Assembly (NCBI GenBank): GCA_008692225.1
Contig: VICG01000004.1
Location: forward strand, 1-64,000
DNA: 64,000 bases
Direction: 5' to 3'
Source of the DNA: Monilinia fructicola
Lineage: Eukaryota > Ascomycota > Leotiomycetes > Helotiales > Sclerotiniaceae
Under the pieces are notes generated by a model. It made no database searches and was not told where the DNA came from. It worked only from the letters and a program-made list of their open reading frames with translations. Below are positions 37,392 through 49,425 of the stretch, piece by piece. Every line of letters starts with the position of its first letter. The first letter of the stretch is position 1. Made by a program: the position numbers and the translations under genes.

Positions 37392-38813
37392 ATGGCAAAA
37401 TCTCTCCGTGATCAGTGGGATTGTTTCGCGCCCTTTGACGCGGATCCAGATATTGCAGGTCCCGGGGTAAGTCACCGAATCATAACCTACCATTTGCTCT
37501 GATTAATCAATTCAAAAGGTTATGACGAGTTTTCTGGTGACAGCCTGGGTTACTTGTTTCGTGGCATTCATCCAACTATATTGTGTTATGTCATCTCGAT
37601 TCCGTCTGGAACTGCTTTCTTCGGTGTCAGGAACAACGACTGAACACATTGGGAAATATACTGTCAAACTCACAAGGATCCACATACCATCATCTATCGA
37701 AAAAACATTTCCGAGAGTCCTCAAGGGTGTTCAATTTGGTGTCTATGGCTTCCGATGCCTGTTGGCTATGTTTCTATGCCTCTTTCGCAATTCCCAACCA
37801 CGCCTTCAATTGTTCTCCCAAATGGCATTAGATCGATTGTGTGACCTTCAGCTTGTTACAGGAACCGCCATTATTATTGCGGGTATAGCAGAGCTTCATC
37901 ATATGTCGTTCTACCACCAATCCCTCATCACTAGCTACTGGCTTCTCACACTCAATTCATTCTGGGCAGCTCGAGCTGGATATCTCAGCTCTGAAAGCTA
38001 CGGCCATGACAGGAGCTTTTATTTTTGGACTCGTTGGACATTCATACTAATAAGCGACCTGTTATCGATTTACTATCAGGTTGTTACCACTATTGAGGCT
38101 GCAAATCATTGGGACTCTGAAGAAAGCGGGCACTGCTATCTCTCCCATGAACCTTCGCCAACTAATGCTCAATGGTTCTGGATTGTAGGTATTGCTTTCG
38201 AGGTTGTTTATATGTTATTGTATTCTATCCGACAGGTTGCTAGATTACTATCTCTTGAGCGGCGATGGCTGAAGGGCTTTTTGGACTTCATCGCCAATAC
38301 CTCGAACGACATTTGCGATGAAAGTCAACAGCGTGCATTAGAATTTTGGACAGCAGTTGAATACCATACTCAACATTGGCCAACAGCCCTTCAGATCACA
38401 CTGAAGATTTTAAAATTCATGAGCCGCATGATTTGGCATATAATTTGGCGAATTTTGGCACTGTGGGCATGGGGTGACAACGGATCAGTTTTGATTGTTG
38501 TCGGATATATTGGATTGGCAGCGTGGAATACCTTTGATGTTATAGATACAAAGCTTTCAAATATAGGGTTAGTAGTTGGAGACGAGTCAACCTGGGGTTT
38601 CGGGCAAATTTTGCCGCTTGGATTACTCGCCTTAATCTGTTTAGATTTACTCGACATCCTCAACAGTAAGTTCACTTTGTCTTTCTTGACTGTCATATTA
38701 ACGGGATTTGACCCGAACTAGAAGCATATAAGCATCAGGTCACGAGTACGATGTCTGATCCGTGGGTTCAAAAGGGAGAACTATCATTGGTCAGTACGAG
38801 AGACGACAAGTAG
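37392..38813 (+). CDS. Multi-pass membrane protein of unknown function (437 aa)
   Basis: Three exons: 37392-37466, 37519-38665 and 38722-38813, in phase throughout; donors are GTAAGT. It starts MAKSLRDQWDCFAPFDADPD, a short soluble WDCF...DAD...GPGV lead, and then runs into TM1 (TSFLVTAWVTCFVAFIQLYC). About seven to eight hydrophobic segments follow (for example LVTGTAIIIAGIAEL, WFWIVGIAFEVVYMLLYSI, ILPLGLLALICLDLLDIL). It ends in a short polar tail. I know this layout from uncharacterised fungal integral membrane proteins near heterokaryon and transporter loci; no enzymatic motif is visible. Function unknown. Confidence 0.8.
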
Positions 38814-40402
38814 AGTTAATTATTCGCTGGGCCTGTCAAAACTTGCACTTTGACCGCATGCCAACTTCCAATATCATGCCATCTTCACCATTATTTGAGA
38901 TGGATTTCAAGAAATATAGTCTCTGGTAGTTTCCTTAAACCACATATGATGAGAAAAGGCTATCAATGCCATGGCGAACGACTGATCCTGCGGTCCCTCA
39001 AGCCCAAATCCTCGACTGATTCACTCTTTTCATTCCGATGATCTTATTTTGACCTGTCTGAATACCGCTCCATAAGAGCGTGCTGTAGTTGACATTGAAT
39101 CACCATATCAAACAATTATTGAATTCACTCTAAAATTGGCAGCAAATTGATGTCGTACCATACATTCAAAACTAGCGGGTTGATAAAAAGCATGTATTGA
39201 TACAAAAATGCATGCATCATTCAAGACCCGATATGGATGATGTACCTCGCGCAGAATTATCGAATTCTGCCAGAATCAGGTTCCGTCTTACCATAATCAT
39301 ATCAATTGATACTCCAATAGAAAATTCCTAATATTGACTTTCTTCATAAACTTTTGAGAGGCCGTCCGAAATGATAGATGTTCGCTCCGATCTTAACGAG
39401 CCATAGTTAACAAAGACTCATTATCAAAACGCCCATTCAAGAGGTTTTCACGAGGACAATCAAATTCAACTAATGATGCAAAAACTCAAAATAAAACTCA
39501 CGTAGGCAATGAAAGATGCCATCAATAGAAGGAGCAAACAAGAAGCTCAGCCCCCAATGCACAATAAGAAAAGACAGCAGCAACCTACATGCGCAGGAGA
39601 AGCAGCTTATCAGTCATGACAAAAAAATTGAAAAGATAGAACGCCTGCGAGGCTTTTAGATCGTTCTAATATGATTGGAAGGTAAGTCGAACGTTCGCTT
39701 CGGCCGGATGTTAGTTTTATCTACAAAAATGACCTATAATTCCAGGACTATTTCTACAATCAAGGCAATATCAATCCTGCTATTTTTTAATATATTTCCA
39801 CTTCTGATGTTTTTTCCCCATGTGTCTCATTCCATGATCTACAAAGCGATGATGTGATCCCAGAACCTGGTAAATTGGACTGGAAAACCCTCTATTTTTC
39901 TTTATAAATATGCTAATTTCATTCAATCTTCTGATCTATATAGAGATGACCACTCAACCTATGTCTTAGACTCTTGTATCAGAAAAACTTGGAACAGGAG
40001 GCCAAGAGAACAATCTGTATCAATGGTGAAAGGAGACAAGTTTCATTTCCCTTAGTATCGGAGTAGCGAATCAATTTAAGTACATGAACTTTTATAAATT
40101 GCCCTTACACAGATCCGACTCAAGCATTCCATCCATATTGGGTGCGCCGAGATTTCGAGGAGGCCCAAAAGTTTAGTCTGTGATAATGATCAAAATAAGA
40201 ACGATCACCTGTGGATTGTGGTAGCTGAGCTCACAAGCAACAAACCAAGTACCATCCCTGGGTAGCTCTTCCAGTGATGATAAACAAATAGTAAACAAAG
40301 GCTAAACAGCAGAACTAAACTAAATCCCGAGCTGCTTGCAGTATCCAAATTAATTCTTATAGTAAAACGTTCTTTTCCGCCCAATTTTCGGAGACACAAA
40401 CC
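38814..40402. other. Gene-free stretch (1.6 kb)
   Basis: Balanced composition. Frames up to about 60 codons only, none resembling a protein. Lies between a plus-strand 3' end and a minus-strand 3' end. No repeat family or RNA gene recognised. Confidence 0.5.
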
Positions 40403-41718
40403 TCATGCAGCGTTGAGAATCACTGGGAATAGCTCCTTTAGATCTTGCTTTGGCTCAAAGGGTTTGCCACCCAGGCTTCCTCCAATGTTACCTGCCTTGA
40501 CAGATGAGAGTTTATGCCATTCCCAATCTCTAGCATTCATATCGATGCCACATTCTTCTCCTTCCTCAAGAGGTGGTATGAGAGAAGATGGATATTCAGG
40601 AGCCGCGAGGCGTTTCATTAGAGCATCACCAGCAGGGCGGGCAAAATAACCAACTACATAGCGCGTCACAGATGCCTGGTCGCCTGGGGCAGAAGTAACA
40701 CGATGCATAGCAGATCGAAGAATTCCGCCAGTCCATTCTACCATTGCGTCGCCGAGGTTAACTATACAAGTGGATGGATGGGGTTGGATATGAGTCCAAG
40801 AAGACTCGAGATGAGGATCTAAGCGAGGAATTTCAGTCAATTGTCAATTTGTTATTCGGTGATAAAATTGACAGTTAAAGTAGATCTTGCAGAATGTTAA
40901 TACGTACCTGCGTTATCGTTAAGGATTTGAAGACCTCCAGTTGTACTAAATAGAAGGGTAAGTGCGGTGATATCGGTGTGCCCCATCATAGCAGTACGAC
41001 GATCATCAAACGGCTAGTCATTATTAGCACGGTTAAGAAATATATAATTTGACTGCAAGATGAGACGAGTAATGGGAACAAGCATTTCCAAGGTTGCCAA
41101 CGGAGCCTCTAAACTACTAATTCTGTTGAGGACGGCTCTATAAAAAGTCGGCACAGGAGGGAGTATCACAATGAACAAAAGCATCCAACTCACTTGCGGC
41201 TCATACTTCAACATTCTCAGCACGCTACCGCTTGGCTTCGTCATTGGTTGCAATTTTGAAAATGTCCCTTGTGGCAGTTTCAAATGTTTTTCCAAATGTC
41301 CAAGCACAACCTCTACAATACCGTTAGCCTGTTCAATATAGGTTTTCAACTGCGGACGAGAACGTTCGATGCAGCTTGGATTAGGGAGGGGATCCGAAGC
41401 TCCAAGTATGTCATCGCGACTAATGCCGTAAAGCTCAACGCGATCTCCTGTGTTACCAATTTTATGGTATCCTAGGGGTTTATAGCTAGATTCAACCATG
41501 ATAATAAATCAGTTAAAAATTCCGTAAAAATTCAACATCTTGAAAGTGCGAAGGAATAAAGATGAAAAGGCCGAGTACCGAAAAAGTGAAACGGGAGGAT
41601 TGTAGGCATATTCGTTGAGCTTATCCTTAGGGAGTGAATACAGTTCTGCATTCAGATCAAACATTTCTTCTGTCTTCTTCAGAAACTCATTGCCAAAAAG
41701 GCATTCGGTGAAATCAAG
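40403..41718 (-). CDS. 2-oxoglutarate/Fe(II)-dependent dioxygenase, IPNS-like (N-terminus unresolved)
   Basis: Non-haem iron oxygenase of the isopenicillin N synthase-like group. Minus-strand exons: 41718-41579, 41485-41194, 41013-40908 and 40818-40403, 317 aa visible. Iron ligands: HTD in MMGHTDITALTLLF (codons at about 40972-40980) and the distal His in AMHRVTSAPGDQASVTRY. The 2OG-binding Arg is present in that RY, but the usual following Ser/Thr is Val. Upstream exon carries FLKKTEEMFDLNAELYSLPK, the region after the N-terminal DIOX_N beta strand; YKPLGYHKIGNTGDRVELYG follows. The first exon (expected V-P-x-I-D and GFF...NHG motifs) was not found in 41719-42000, so the gene is either 5'-truncated or has a short exon I missed. 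Substrate unknown; oxidation of a secondary metabolite is plausible. Confidence 0.78.
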
Positions 41719-44092
41719 CTGGAAGCTATAAGGTCAAAAGGTCAGGAGAGTTTGTAAACTGCAGTTTTGGATAAGAGTACAGATTTTGGTTGAATGGAAA
41801 TGGAAGGTTAGAATATGTTTGCGCTTAGCATTTACAATAGTTCGGACCTAGTCCAACCATGAATTCATTTGACTTGATGAATTCACTTTTCGAGTTGAGC
41901 TTATCTGGAATACTGCACATTTTTGGAGCATTCACACGCTTGAATTAGAAGGAAAGGAACGGAGTTGCTCACAAGCCTATGTGACGACTCGCCTCAAAAA
42001 GAGCGTAAGACTCCTTTTCATCATTGGATGCAAGCTTGGAGAAGGAGAAAATAGGAACGTTTGCTACCGAAATGTTGGTGGGAAAGGGGGGGTATTTTGC
42101 AAAATAAGCAGGGGTTGGCATCTTAAGACAATTGGTGTGATACAAAAGCTGGACACTGGCTGTAAAGCTTGATATAGAGACTCAAAACGTAGACTTATAT
42201 GCGAATGACATTCTTTGAAGTGTGTATATTCTGGATTAATCTCTTCGGGTATAAGAGGTCATAACTGCATAAAACATGGCTTGATTCTAACAAAATTTCG
42301 TGCTATTCAACTTTCTCTCCAGAATAAAGGGAATGCGATTTCTTTCAGTGCCACCTTTCTCTGAGAGATGAAATCCAAAATTCTAATACCTGATTGTCCA
42401 ATTGTGGCTACCAAATAGTACAACCATTGGATATTTGATTCATGGTCACTGTTTGACGGATTAAGCCTTTTGTGGCAGTAGCGATTGCGTGAGAGGCTGT
42501 TTCATCAATGTCGCTTTCAAGGCAGAATCTCTCTCATAACCAACTCTTTCTGCCAGTCGACGCTACCAAGCTTCTTTCGCAGCGACTTTTGTTTTTCGGA
42601 GTGTTTCTCTGGCGAGTTTCTTTGACGGCAAATATTAGGCCCAGTGAGTGAGTGCACCAAATACGCGAAACATAGAAATCATTGTTTCCATTTCCTTCCT
42701 AGATCTAACAACACGATAGAGTGTCAGGTACAATCTCTACGCCAAGTTCTACGCGTCTTCTAATGCCGAATTCGAACAGTCTAATCTATTTAATCTCCGA
42801 ATCTCTTTAACGATCAAGGGTCTTTCACTCATTATTTCCTTTCTCACTGACTAGTTCCTCATGGCTGGCTAAAGAGGGTTAAAAGGTATTCATCATAAAA
42901 CGTGCTTAATTTGCAAAATGGACATGATATGACGTTAAATTGCACGTTATCAAAGATGACTACCAGCTAGTGAAGCAGACAGAGACAAAGCTGATGATAC
43001 AACTAAATAACAAGAATCGTACGTGCAAGTTGCAACTAAGCCATGCAGAAGTTCTCGTTGACGAAATTATTGTCTAGAAAAGTCCAATGAGATGGAAGAG
43101 GAAATGAAAGAACTTCCTTGCGCTTTATTAGTGAAAATTCATGCCAAGGTGAGGCTAGAAGTGTGGATTGCCGCCATGGCTCAAAGCTAGCTTTACCTTT
43201 TTGAGGAACTTGCCGCCCCAATGATTCTCTATGAAGGCAATATGTGATGAAGATTTGTGAAGCTCGCTGAACCCTGAGACACCCAAAGGACAGCTTATCG
43301 GTAGTCAAAAAGATGGCAATGTTTGTCTTTGTACTTTTCTTGTTGACATTATTGAGTATTGTGTTATATTGTGCACAGTGACTCGAGGGAATTTACTTGA
43401 TGTGGTCCAATCGTCATCTTGAGACACCACTTGATTGACATCTCATTCAAGGTATCAGATCCAAAAGGCCAGACAGTGTAACAAGGATTACTTCTTATGC
43501 TGGAATTGTATTGGGAGGTTCAAATAGAAGATGAATTGAACCCGCCAAACCACCTTCAAACCTTTATAACCTTTGACATAGTAAACGTATCTTGAAGATT
43601 GAAGAGTTCTTCAATGTTGCTAGTTTATATACCCTGACCCTATTGAATTTTATAATCAAAGATGTAAAAGTAATCTCTACGCGGTAGGGGTGAAAGATGA
43701 CGTGAAGTAATAGAGAAATGAACCAGACGCCAAAGGTACGAGATATGCTTTCTCCGCATCTGTCAATACTCATCAACGTCTCAATTTGACCTTTCTAATC
43801 AAATTGGCTCAGACCATGGATATTCTCTCGGAAAAAACATATTGCAGATCTAGAAAGGGCACTTGCCTCTCATTATTTTGAACACCTCCAACTTCCGAAT
43901 GTGTCTAATAAGGATATCTAAAGTTTAGGGAAGAATGCTCCATGTGATAAAAACTTTTATGTAGTATTCAGATATAAACCCTGGGTATCTTAGAAACTCC
44001 TAACAACTCCCAATTCAACACCAACAACCATGATTCAGACCAGGTGATCGTAGCATCCTTAACGCAATTCTGGCTCTGACATGAAACCAGGC
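41719..44092. other. Gene-free stretch (2.4 kb)
   Basis: May contain the missing first exon of the dioxygenase near its right-hand start (a minus-strand Met at about 41915 opens a short frame). Otherwise no convincing protein, RNA or repeat. The 90-codon minus-strand frame at 43036-43308 has no recognisable features. Confidence 0.45.
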
Positions 44093-45451
44093 TCAGTCAA
44101 ACCGCTCAAATCTGGCATTCGAAGTCCCTCCATTCTTGCTTGTGTAAAATCCTTCCAGAAACTGATCATCATCACTATCGGCATCTCCGCGCTCGAGATC
44201 ATCATCAGGTCCCCCGAATTCATCTGGATTTATGGAAGAGCACGAGTCACCGTCGTCTCCATCGAAGTATGATGGAGGAGGAGATTCATGACGCTCATCG
44301 TGAGAATAAATCTTCAGTCCCCGAACATGCGTATCCTTTCCATTCTGGTGATTCTCCAACACCTTGACTTGTACTATGAATGCACGAAGTGTTTTACCAT
44401 CCGAGCCCCCGCCGACGTGATCAAGATTGACATCGATCCAGCCTTTTGGTTGAACAAAAGAGAGGTCAGAAAATGGAATTAGGTCATGGTAGCCTGTGCC
44501 TCCAAGTAATTGAATACGGGTTGGGGTATATGACTCGTCGGCTTCGAAGTCAAGAAAGATCCGAATAGCACGAATCTTTGCGAATTTGGCAAAGTGTATA
44601 TTCAGATAGTGAGGCTGCGGTCCGTCGGATCTGAAGTGAAATAGTATTAATGAATGTGCATTGATGCATCATGCATTAGAGAGAAGATGTTGAATATGAA
44701 AAGGAAAGAGGGTATTTACTGCCAAAATAAATTCGTGTCATCATCTCTGAGCGCACTAACACCACAACCGGGTTTGCTACTAGAAACAGTCCAGCTAGCC
44801 AGATTCCCAATCTCCTTCAATCCAAGAGCAGCCGAATCAAATGGTGGCGAATTGTCCATGGCAGCTAGATGAGAAGAGAAGTCAGATTTATGAGCCAAGG
44901 CAAGGGGTGAAGTATATCAATATTTGAAGGGAGAGTGGAATACGATTGATTTGAGAGTCTGCGGCCAGTTCACCCGTCGCAGGTTGTCCAATTGATGCCA
45001 AAGATCTGCGAGCAGGCATCTTCGCCTTTTAGAATAAGAAGTAAATTGCAATTGCTCTTTCCTTGATTGTTGTTGATGAGGGAAAGATTGGGGGAAAGGC
45101 TGAAGTTGAAGTAAGAGCAATGAATCAATATTGAAACCAACCTTCAGTTGCAACTTCTTCTAAACCTATATCTTCATCCACATCTACATCCGCATTCTCC
45201 AAATCTCCAATCACATCATCCCCTTCAGACTCGTCTTCACCTCCACCTTCACCTTCACCTTCAGCTTCACTCAAACCTTCTGTGCCGGTTAATACATCAG
45301 AATCATTTGGTCCATCTCCACTGAGTGAAATATTTGCCGGAACTTGAGTAACATTATTTCGATCAAATGGGTTGGTGGTAACCCTTCGTCTGCTATCATG
45401 AATTCCGAAATGTTCTTGATAATTGACGGTGGGAGTACGTGATGGACGCAT
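44093..45451 (-). CDS. APC10: Anaphase-promoting complex subunit 10 (DOC domain)
   Basis: Substrate-recruiting subunit of the APC/C ubiquitin ligase; with the CDC20 or CDH1 coactivator it forms the D-box receptor. Supported exons on the minus strand: 45025-44974, 44864-44720 and 44630-44093. The DOC beta-sandwich is clear: LKEIGNLASWTVSSSKPGCG, LRDDDTNLFWQSDGPQPHYL, IHFAKFAKIRAIRIFLDFEA, DESYTPTRIQLLGGTG, and HVRGLKIYSH near the end. A long acidic tail (SYFDGDDGDSCSS...DDDLERGDADSDDDQ) follows. An upstream exon from ATG 45451 encodes MRPSRTPTVNYQEHF and an acidic Glu/Gly/Asp region, as in other fungal APC10 N-termini. Its junction with the 45025 exon is uncertain in phase, and an alternative start is MPARRS within the second exon. 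Confidence 0.87.
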
Positions 45452-46894
45452 GATTGTGACAGATTGTCAATGGAGTTGGTCGGTATTGTTATTTGAGTAT
45501 TGATTCAAGATGGACTTGAAAGGATCAACCTTAAGCTTGAGGAAGGGTAGCTACATGGAATAAATTCTGCATATTTTATCTTCACACCGCCCACCGCTTT
45601 TGGACACCGCCTTCCTTCTCTGGGTCGGTCTGAGCTTAGGTAATCATCATCATCATTCATCTACTAGTATCGGCCACTATCTATCATAAGCATGTGCACA
45701 GCCAGCTTATCACAGCTGTCAGCAATCATCATCAACATTCAGTCCAAACAAAATCTGGATCTGACGGTATCATGTCATGTCTATCTTGTCTCTCATGTCG
45801 TTTTCATTCTCTCTTCATCAATGCATGTCATGATGTTTTCCTTAAGCTTCTGGCAGGTAAGCCTCACAAATATTCACAATTCATGTTACTTGTGTCCGTT
45901 GGATGGTTAAACTGCAAAACCTCAATACAACAATAAAGTATATGTTTGTCTCGTGGTCAATAAAGGATTCTTCCTCAGCGAATAGTAAATCAGCTGCAAA
46001 GATTTGATGCCTGTACGGACCATCTCAACATTACCGAGCCCAGGGGTTCATCTTGCTCTCATTCAATTACTGTATCCTTACCCTGGATTTAAACTCTCAG
46101 TTGCGAATCCGAGGGTCCAGCCCCTCCGTCTGAGCCTCCATATTCGTAAGTCGTGTAAGTGAGGCTAAGTGGCAGACTTCCTGCCATTGCATTTCGTGGG
46201 ATGAACACTGGTTGAAGGCCATTTGTTTCTCACCTCCCTCTGAGACCGAACGTTTGGGTTCACCAGGTTCAAAGATGGCCGAGTTACCGCCTTGAGAGAA
46301 CCACTTGCTGTCCTATTACTCGAGTACAGTATATACTCAAAGGCTGACTGTACTTAATACAAGTGACATAATCCGGAGATGCTGCATCTTCACTCACGTA
46401 CCGGAGCCAAGAACTCTTTGTCCCCCGCCACCGGTTCCGGACCAACGTTCATGCTAACATCTTCACTACACCCCAATGAAGCATAGGACGATCTATCATT
46501 GGGTTTATTGGGATCTCACTCACGGAGATCACAATAACCGATCAAACCCCGACAGCTTGGTCGTTTTGTCAATTGATCATTGGATGGAAAGATGACCAGG
46601 AAAGCTTGCAACTGCCGGGAGCTGGGGATATGAAATTCAGATGAAATATCCTGACTGATGTTTACCAGTCCACTTGAGTAATGTGTATAATAGCAAGTCA
46701 TCGTCCGTGCCATTCGTGAACGCTCATTTATATGTTCGATCTCCTTTCTAACAACAACTTCTCCCCATTCCCCATAACCCCACACGAGTGCGAGAGCTTC
46801 AAACAACATAGAAGACGCCGCCATTATCAAGTCTGAGTGATTCTATCGAGACAAGACGAGACTGGGTTGGATTGGATTGGATTGAATTGATGAT
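45452..46894. other. Divergent intergenic region (1.4 kb)
   Basis: Between APC10 (-) and the coiled-coil gene (+). Contains a (TTGGA)n-type short repeat at about 46866-46886. No supported coding sequence; the 104-codon minus-strand frame at 46516-46830 resembles nothing known. Confidence 0.45.
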
Positions 46895-47400
46895 ATGCCT
46901 AGCATAATCTCCGGTCTCAAGAAGTAAGTAACAAAGAGCTCTCGTATCACCGCCTCCCCTAGGGATCTGGAGCGACTCGAACATCCCTCAAAGTCATCAA
47001 CACATCTCCCCCCTCATCTGCCCCCTCCCCCCCATCTCCTACACCATAACTTACCCAACACCCAGTTTCAAAGCACGTCGCGCCTCCGCCAAAGAACTCA
47101 AAAGCCGTGAAAATGAGCTTAAACTCATATACCAAGAAATGCGAGCGGTGGACGATCAATTCAACAAGGCCTCAAGCCACCATCAGTCCTACCAAACGGA
47201 GCAGCACATCTACGTCGACAAGACGAGAGATTGGGGAGCCTCGGAAGCCCATGTGGTAAAATTTAGACGGCGTAGTAATTTATCGATACACTTGTCGATA
47301 CGGTGAGGGTCGAAAGGGTTACAAATACGACGATCTGTCGTGGGAGTGTTTGTTGGTTGCCCTTGGGCTTTCTGGAAGTGGAGCGTGGAGAGTCGTCTAA
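46895..47400 (+). CDS. Small coiled-coil protein of unknown function (frame uncertain)
   Basis: Exon 1 46895-46923 (MPSIISGLKN) joins across a 142-nt intron (GTAAGT...CACCCAG) to an exon at 47066. That exon encodes a highly charged helix, FKARRASAKELKSRENELKL, continuing with IYQEMRAVDDQFNKASSHH and KTRDWGASEAHVV. A block in another frame, RYGEGRKGYKYDDLSWECLL followed by VALGLSGSGAWRVV and a stop at 47398, also looks like coding sequence and fits as the C-terminus. Going from one to the other needs a +1 shift at about 47270-47280 (within GGCGTAGTAAT) or a short intron I cannot define. Product about 120 aa. Function unknown. Confidence 0.5.
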
Positions 47401-48222
47401 TGGTCTAATGATCTCATGGTCTAGAGGATATTTGTTGAATACGGACGGGGTTAGTAAAATGGATTGGGTGGATCGTGAGGAGACTGAGCTTGAAAGTGCA
47501 TCTGGGATGGAGTCAAGTAAGCTTTATTATTGCTACGAAGAAACGATGTAACGGACGTATCATGAGCGTTGTCACTCCTTTCGCATTGGGTTTGGAGTTT
47601 GGACATGTGGGTTTCCTTGGAACCATGATTTTTTGGGGCAGATGGGGTCGGTGGCTTGGTATTGTTGGTGCATATTTGGAATTTCTTCATGTTTCTACTA
47701 CTATCACCTGTACTACCAGCATCACTATTACCATCACTATTACTATCATTATTATCATCATCATTACTCCTATTACCACCACCACTCTTACTATGACTAT
47801 TACCATCTAAGGTTTACCTTTCCAACTATGTGGCTGGGTCGAGGAGTGTGAATATAGGCTGATCAACTTTGTCTTGGATATGAAATAAGTGGCTGCCTCC
47901 CCAATCCGAAAGTGTGATGATTGAGGTTGTGGATTAATCGTGTTTATATGTTCACACTATATAGTATTGTGGCCATACATTTCTGTTAAATACAAGGAGC
48001 TGCCCGCAGCTATGTCTATATTCTTTTAATATCTTTGAATGTTGCCCATTGGTATCCGGCGAGTACTTCCCAATTCCTCAAGCCATTGGCATTGCATCAA
48101 GACTCCCATCCCAAGTTAGAACGCCAATAATGCATTTCGATCGTCCGGATACCATTGTAACCACTTCTTTACAATGGCCATCCACGCCCCCATGGGCCTT
48201 TCCACATCCAAAGTGCCGCGCT
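47401..48222. other. Intergenic region with a trinucleotide tract
   Basis: No supported gene. Contains the ATY-rich microsatellite at 47690-47812. Long frames here exist only because the tract lacks stops. Confidence 0.5.
47690..47812. repeat. Imperfect (ATC/ATT/ACC)n trinucleotide tract
   Basis: About 120 bp of ATC, ATT, ACT and ACC triplets (CTACTATCACC...ACTATTACCATC). Simple-sequence DNA; the Ile/Thr-rich and Tyr/His-rich translations are artefacts of it. Confidence 0.9.
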
Positions 48223-48659
48223 TTACACCGCGCACATCCAGAGGTGATTATCGCCCATGAGCGCACTCATCTTCTCCGCTTTCTCTACCATCCCCAACGT
48301 CATCCCCCCTTGCACCTGCGGTTGTCTTGCCCTCTCCATATCCCTACTCTTAATTTCCATCAACAATTCGCTTTGATATTGCCATCTCAAGACATTCCAC
48401 TGAGCTGGGACATCCTTGGGCATTTTGTTTTCTTTCAAAATTGCTGGTTTGCTACAGGAGATGGTTTGTTAGTCTAATTCCATGTTGATCCCTTTCCAGC
48501 CCCCGACTCCCATCTGCCTTGGGAAGATGAGGGACGGAGGGATACGGCGAAGGGTAAAACTGACTTCAACTCTTCCTCGTTGGCCCAACGATTTGTGAAT
48601 CGGCCCAGAGAGAACCTGGCGAACTTTGCGATGTGAGGAGTGAAATTGCCCACAACCAT
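48223..48659 (-). CDS. Small hypothetical protein (126 aa)
   Basis: Two exons on the minus strand, 48659-48508 and 48451-48223, joined in frame across a 56-nt intron with AGACTAAC branch and CTGTAG acceptor; the donor GTCGGG is unusual. Sequence runs from MVVGNFTPHIAKFARFSLGR through SVLPFAVSLRPSS, then KPAILKENKMPKDVPAQWNV and an Arg/Lys/Glu-rich helix (LLMEIKSRDMERARQ) ending NHLWMCAV. It could be a small eukaryote-specific structural protein. Codons upstream of the ATG (ISVIVQNKDGT) also look protein-like, so a further 5' exon is possible. I do not recognise a family. Confidence 0.45.
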
Positions 48660-49370
48660 GGTTCCGTCCTTGTTTTGAACAATAACTGAGATGTTGGTTG
48701 GAATTAATGTATTATATAGGATGAGATGGGATCAGATGAGCTGAGGTTGAGCTAAGAATTAGATAGACAAAGCAAGACAGCGCAGGGCGTTTTGGATGAG
48801 CGAGTGGCTTCTGCCAACAATGTCAATGAGGAAGAAGATGGGAGTGATGAAATTCAACGATACATAGGAAAGAGAGAAAAAGAGCGAGAGCGAGAGCGAG
48901 AGAGAGACAAAAAGAGAGGGAGGAGAACGTCAAGAAGATGGGGAATAAGAAGATACATAAATACTATACCATTCTATTCTACCTCCACTAATCACAACCT
49001 ACCTAGGAAAGTTATCGACCGTGTCTACCGATACGATACGATACTCGGATACTGATACTCCACAGATCCTCTCTCTCTCCCTCTCCCTCTGCCTTACCAA
49101 GACTCTAGAGTCTAGAGGAAGAAAGGCTCTTACCCTCTTGAGTATAAAAGGCGTCATTTCACCAGCACAACCATTCTAGTCATTATTGTGCAGGGGAGAA
49201 AAGGAGACAATCCGGCGTAATGGAATCAATAAATTAACTCACGGTCCAACCAGTGAAGTATGTACTATGCAGTAGTGAAGTGTTGAAGTATAATGGTAAA
49301 GTTGCGGTTACTAGCACAGCATACAGTAGTAAGCAAGTGCAAAACAGGAGTGCTCCGTATGAAACACCTG

Positions 49371-49425
49371 GGTAGTGGGTAGTGGGTAGTGGGTAGTGGG
49401 CAATGGGTAGTGGGCAATGGGCAAA
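49371..49425. repeat. GGGTAGT / GGGCAAT heptamer minisatellite
   Basis: About eight 7-bp units, GGGTAGT with interspersed GGGCAAT, directly in tandem. Confidence 0.9.

Noticed and set aside
42900..43310. Minus-strand 90-codon frame
   Set aside because: No domain or neighbour logic; normal expectation for gene-free DNA of this GC content.
47475..47851. Frames of 72-111 codons over the trinucleotide tract
   Set aside because: Ile/Thr and Tyr/His runs come from the ATY microsatellite.
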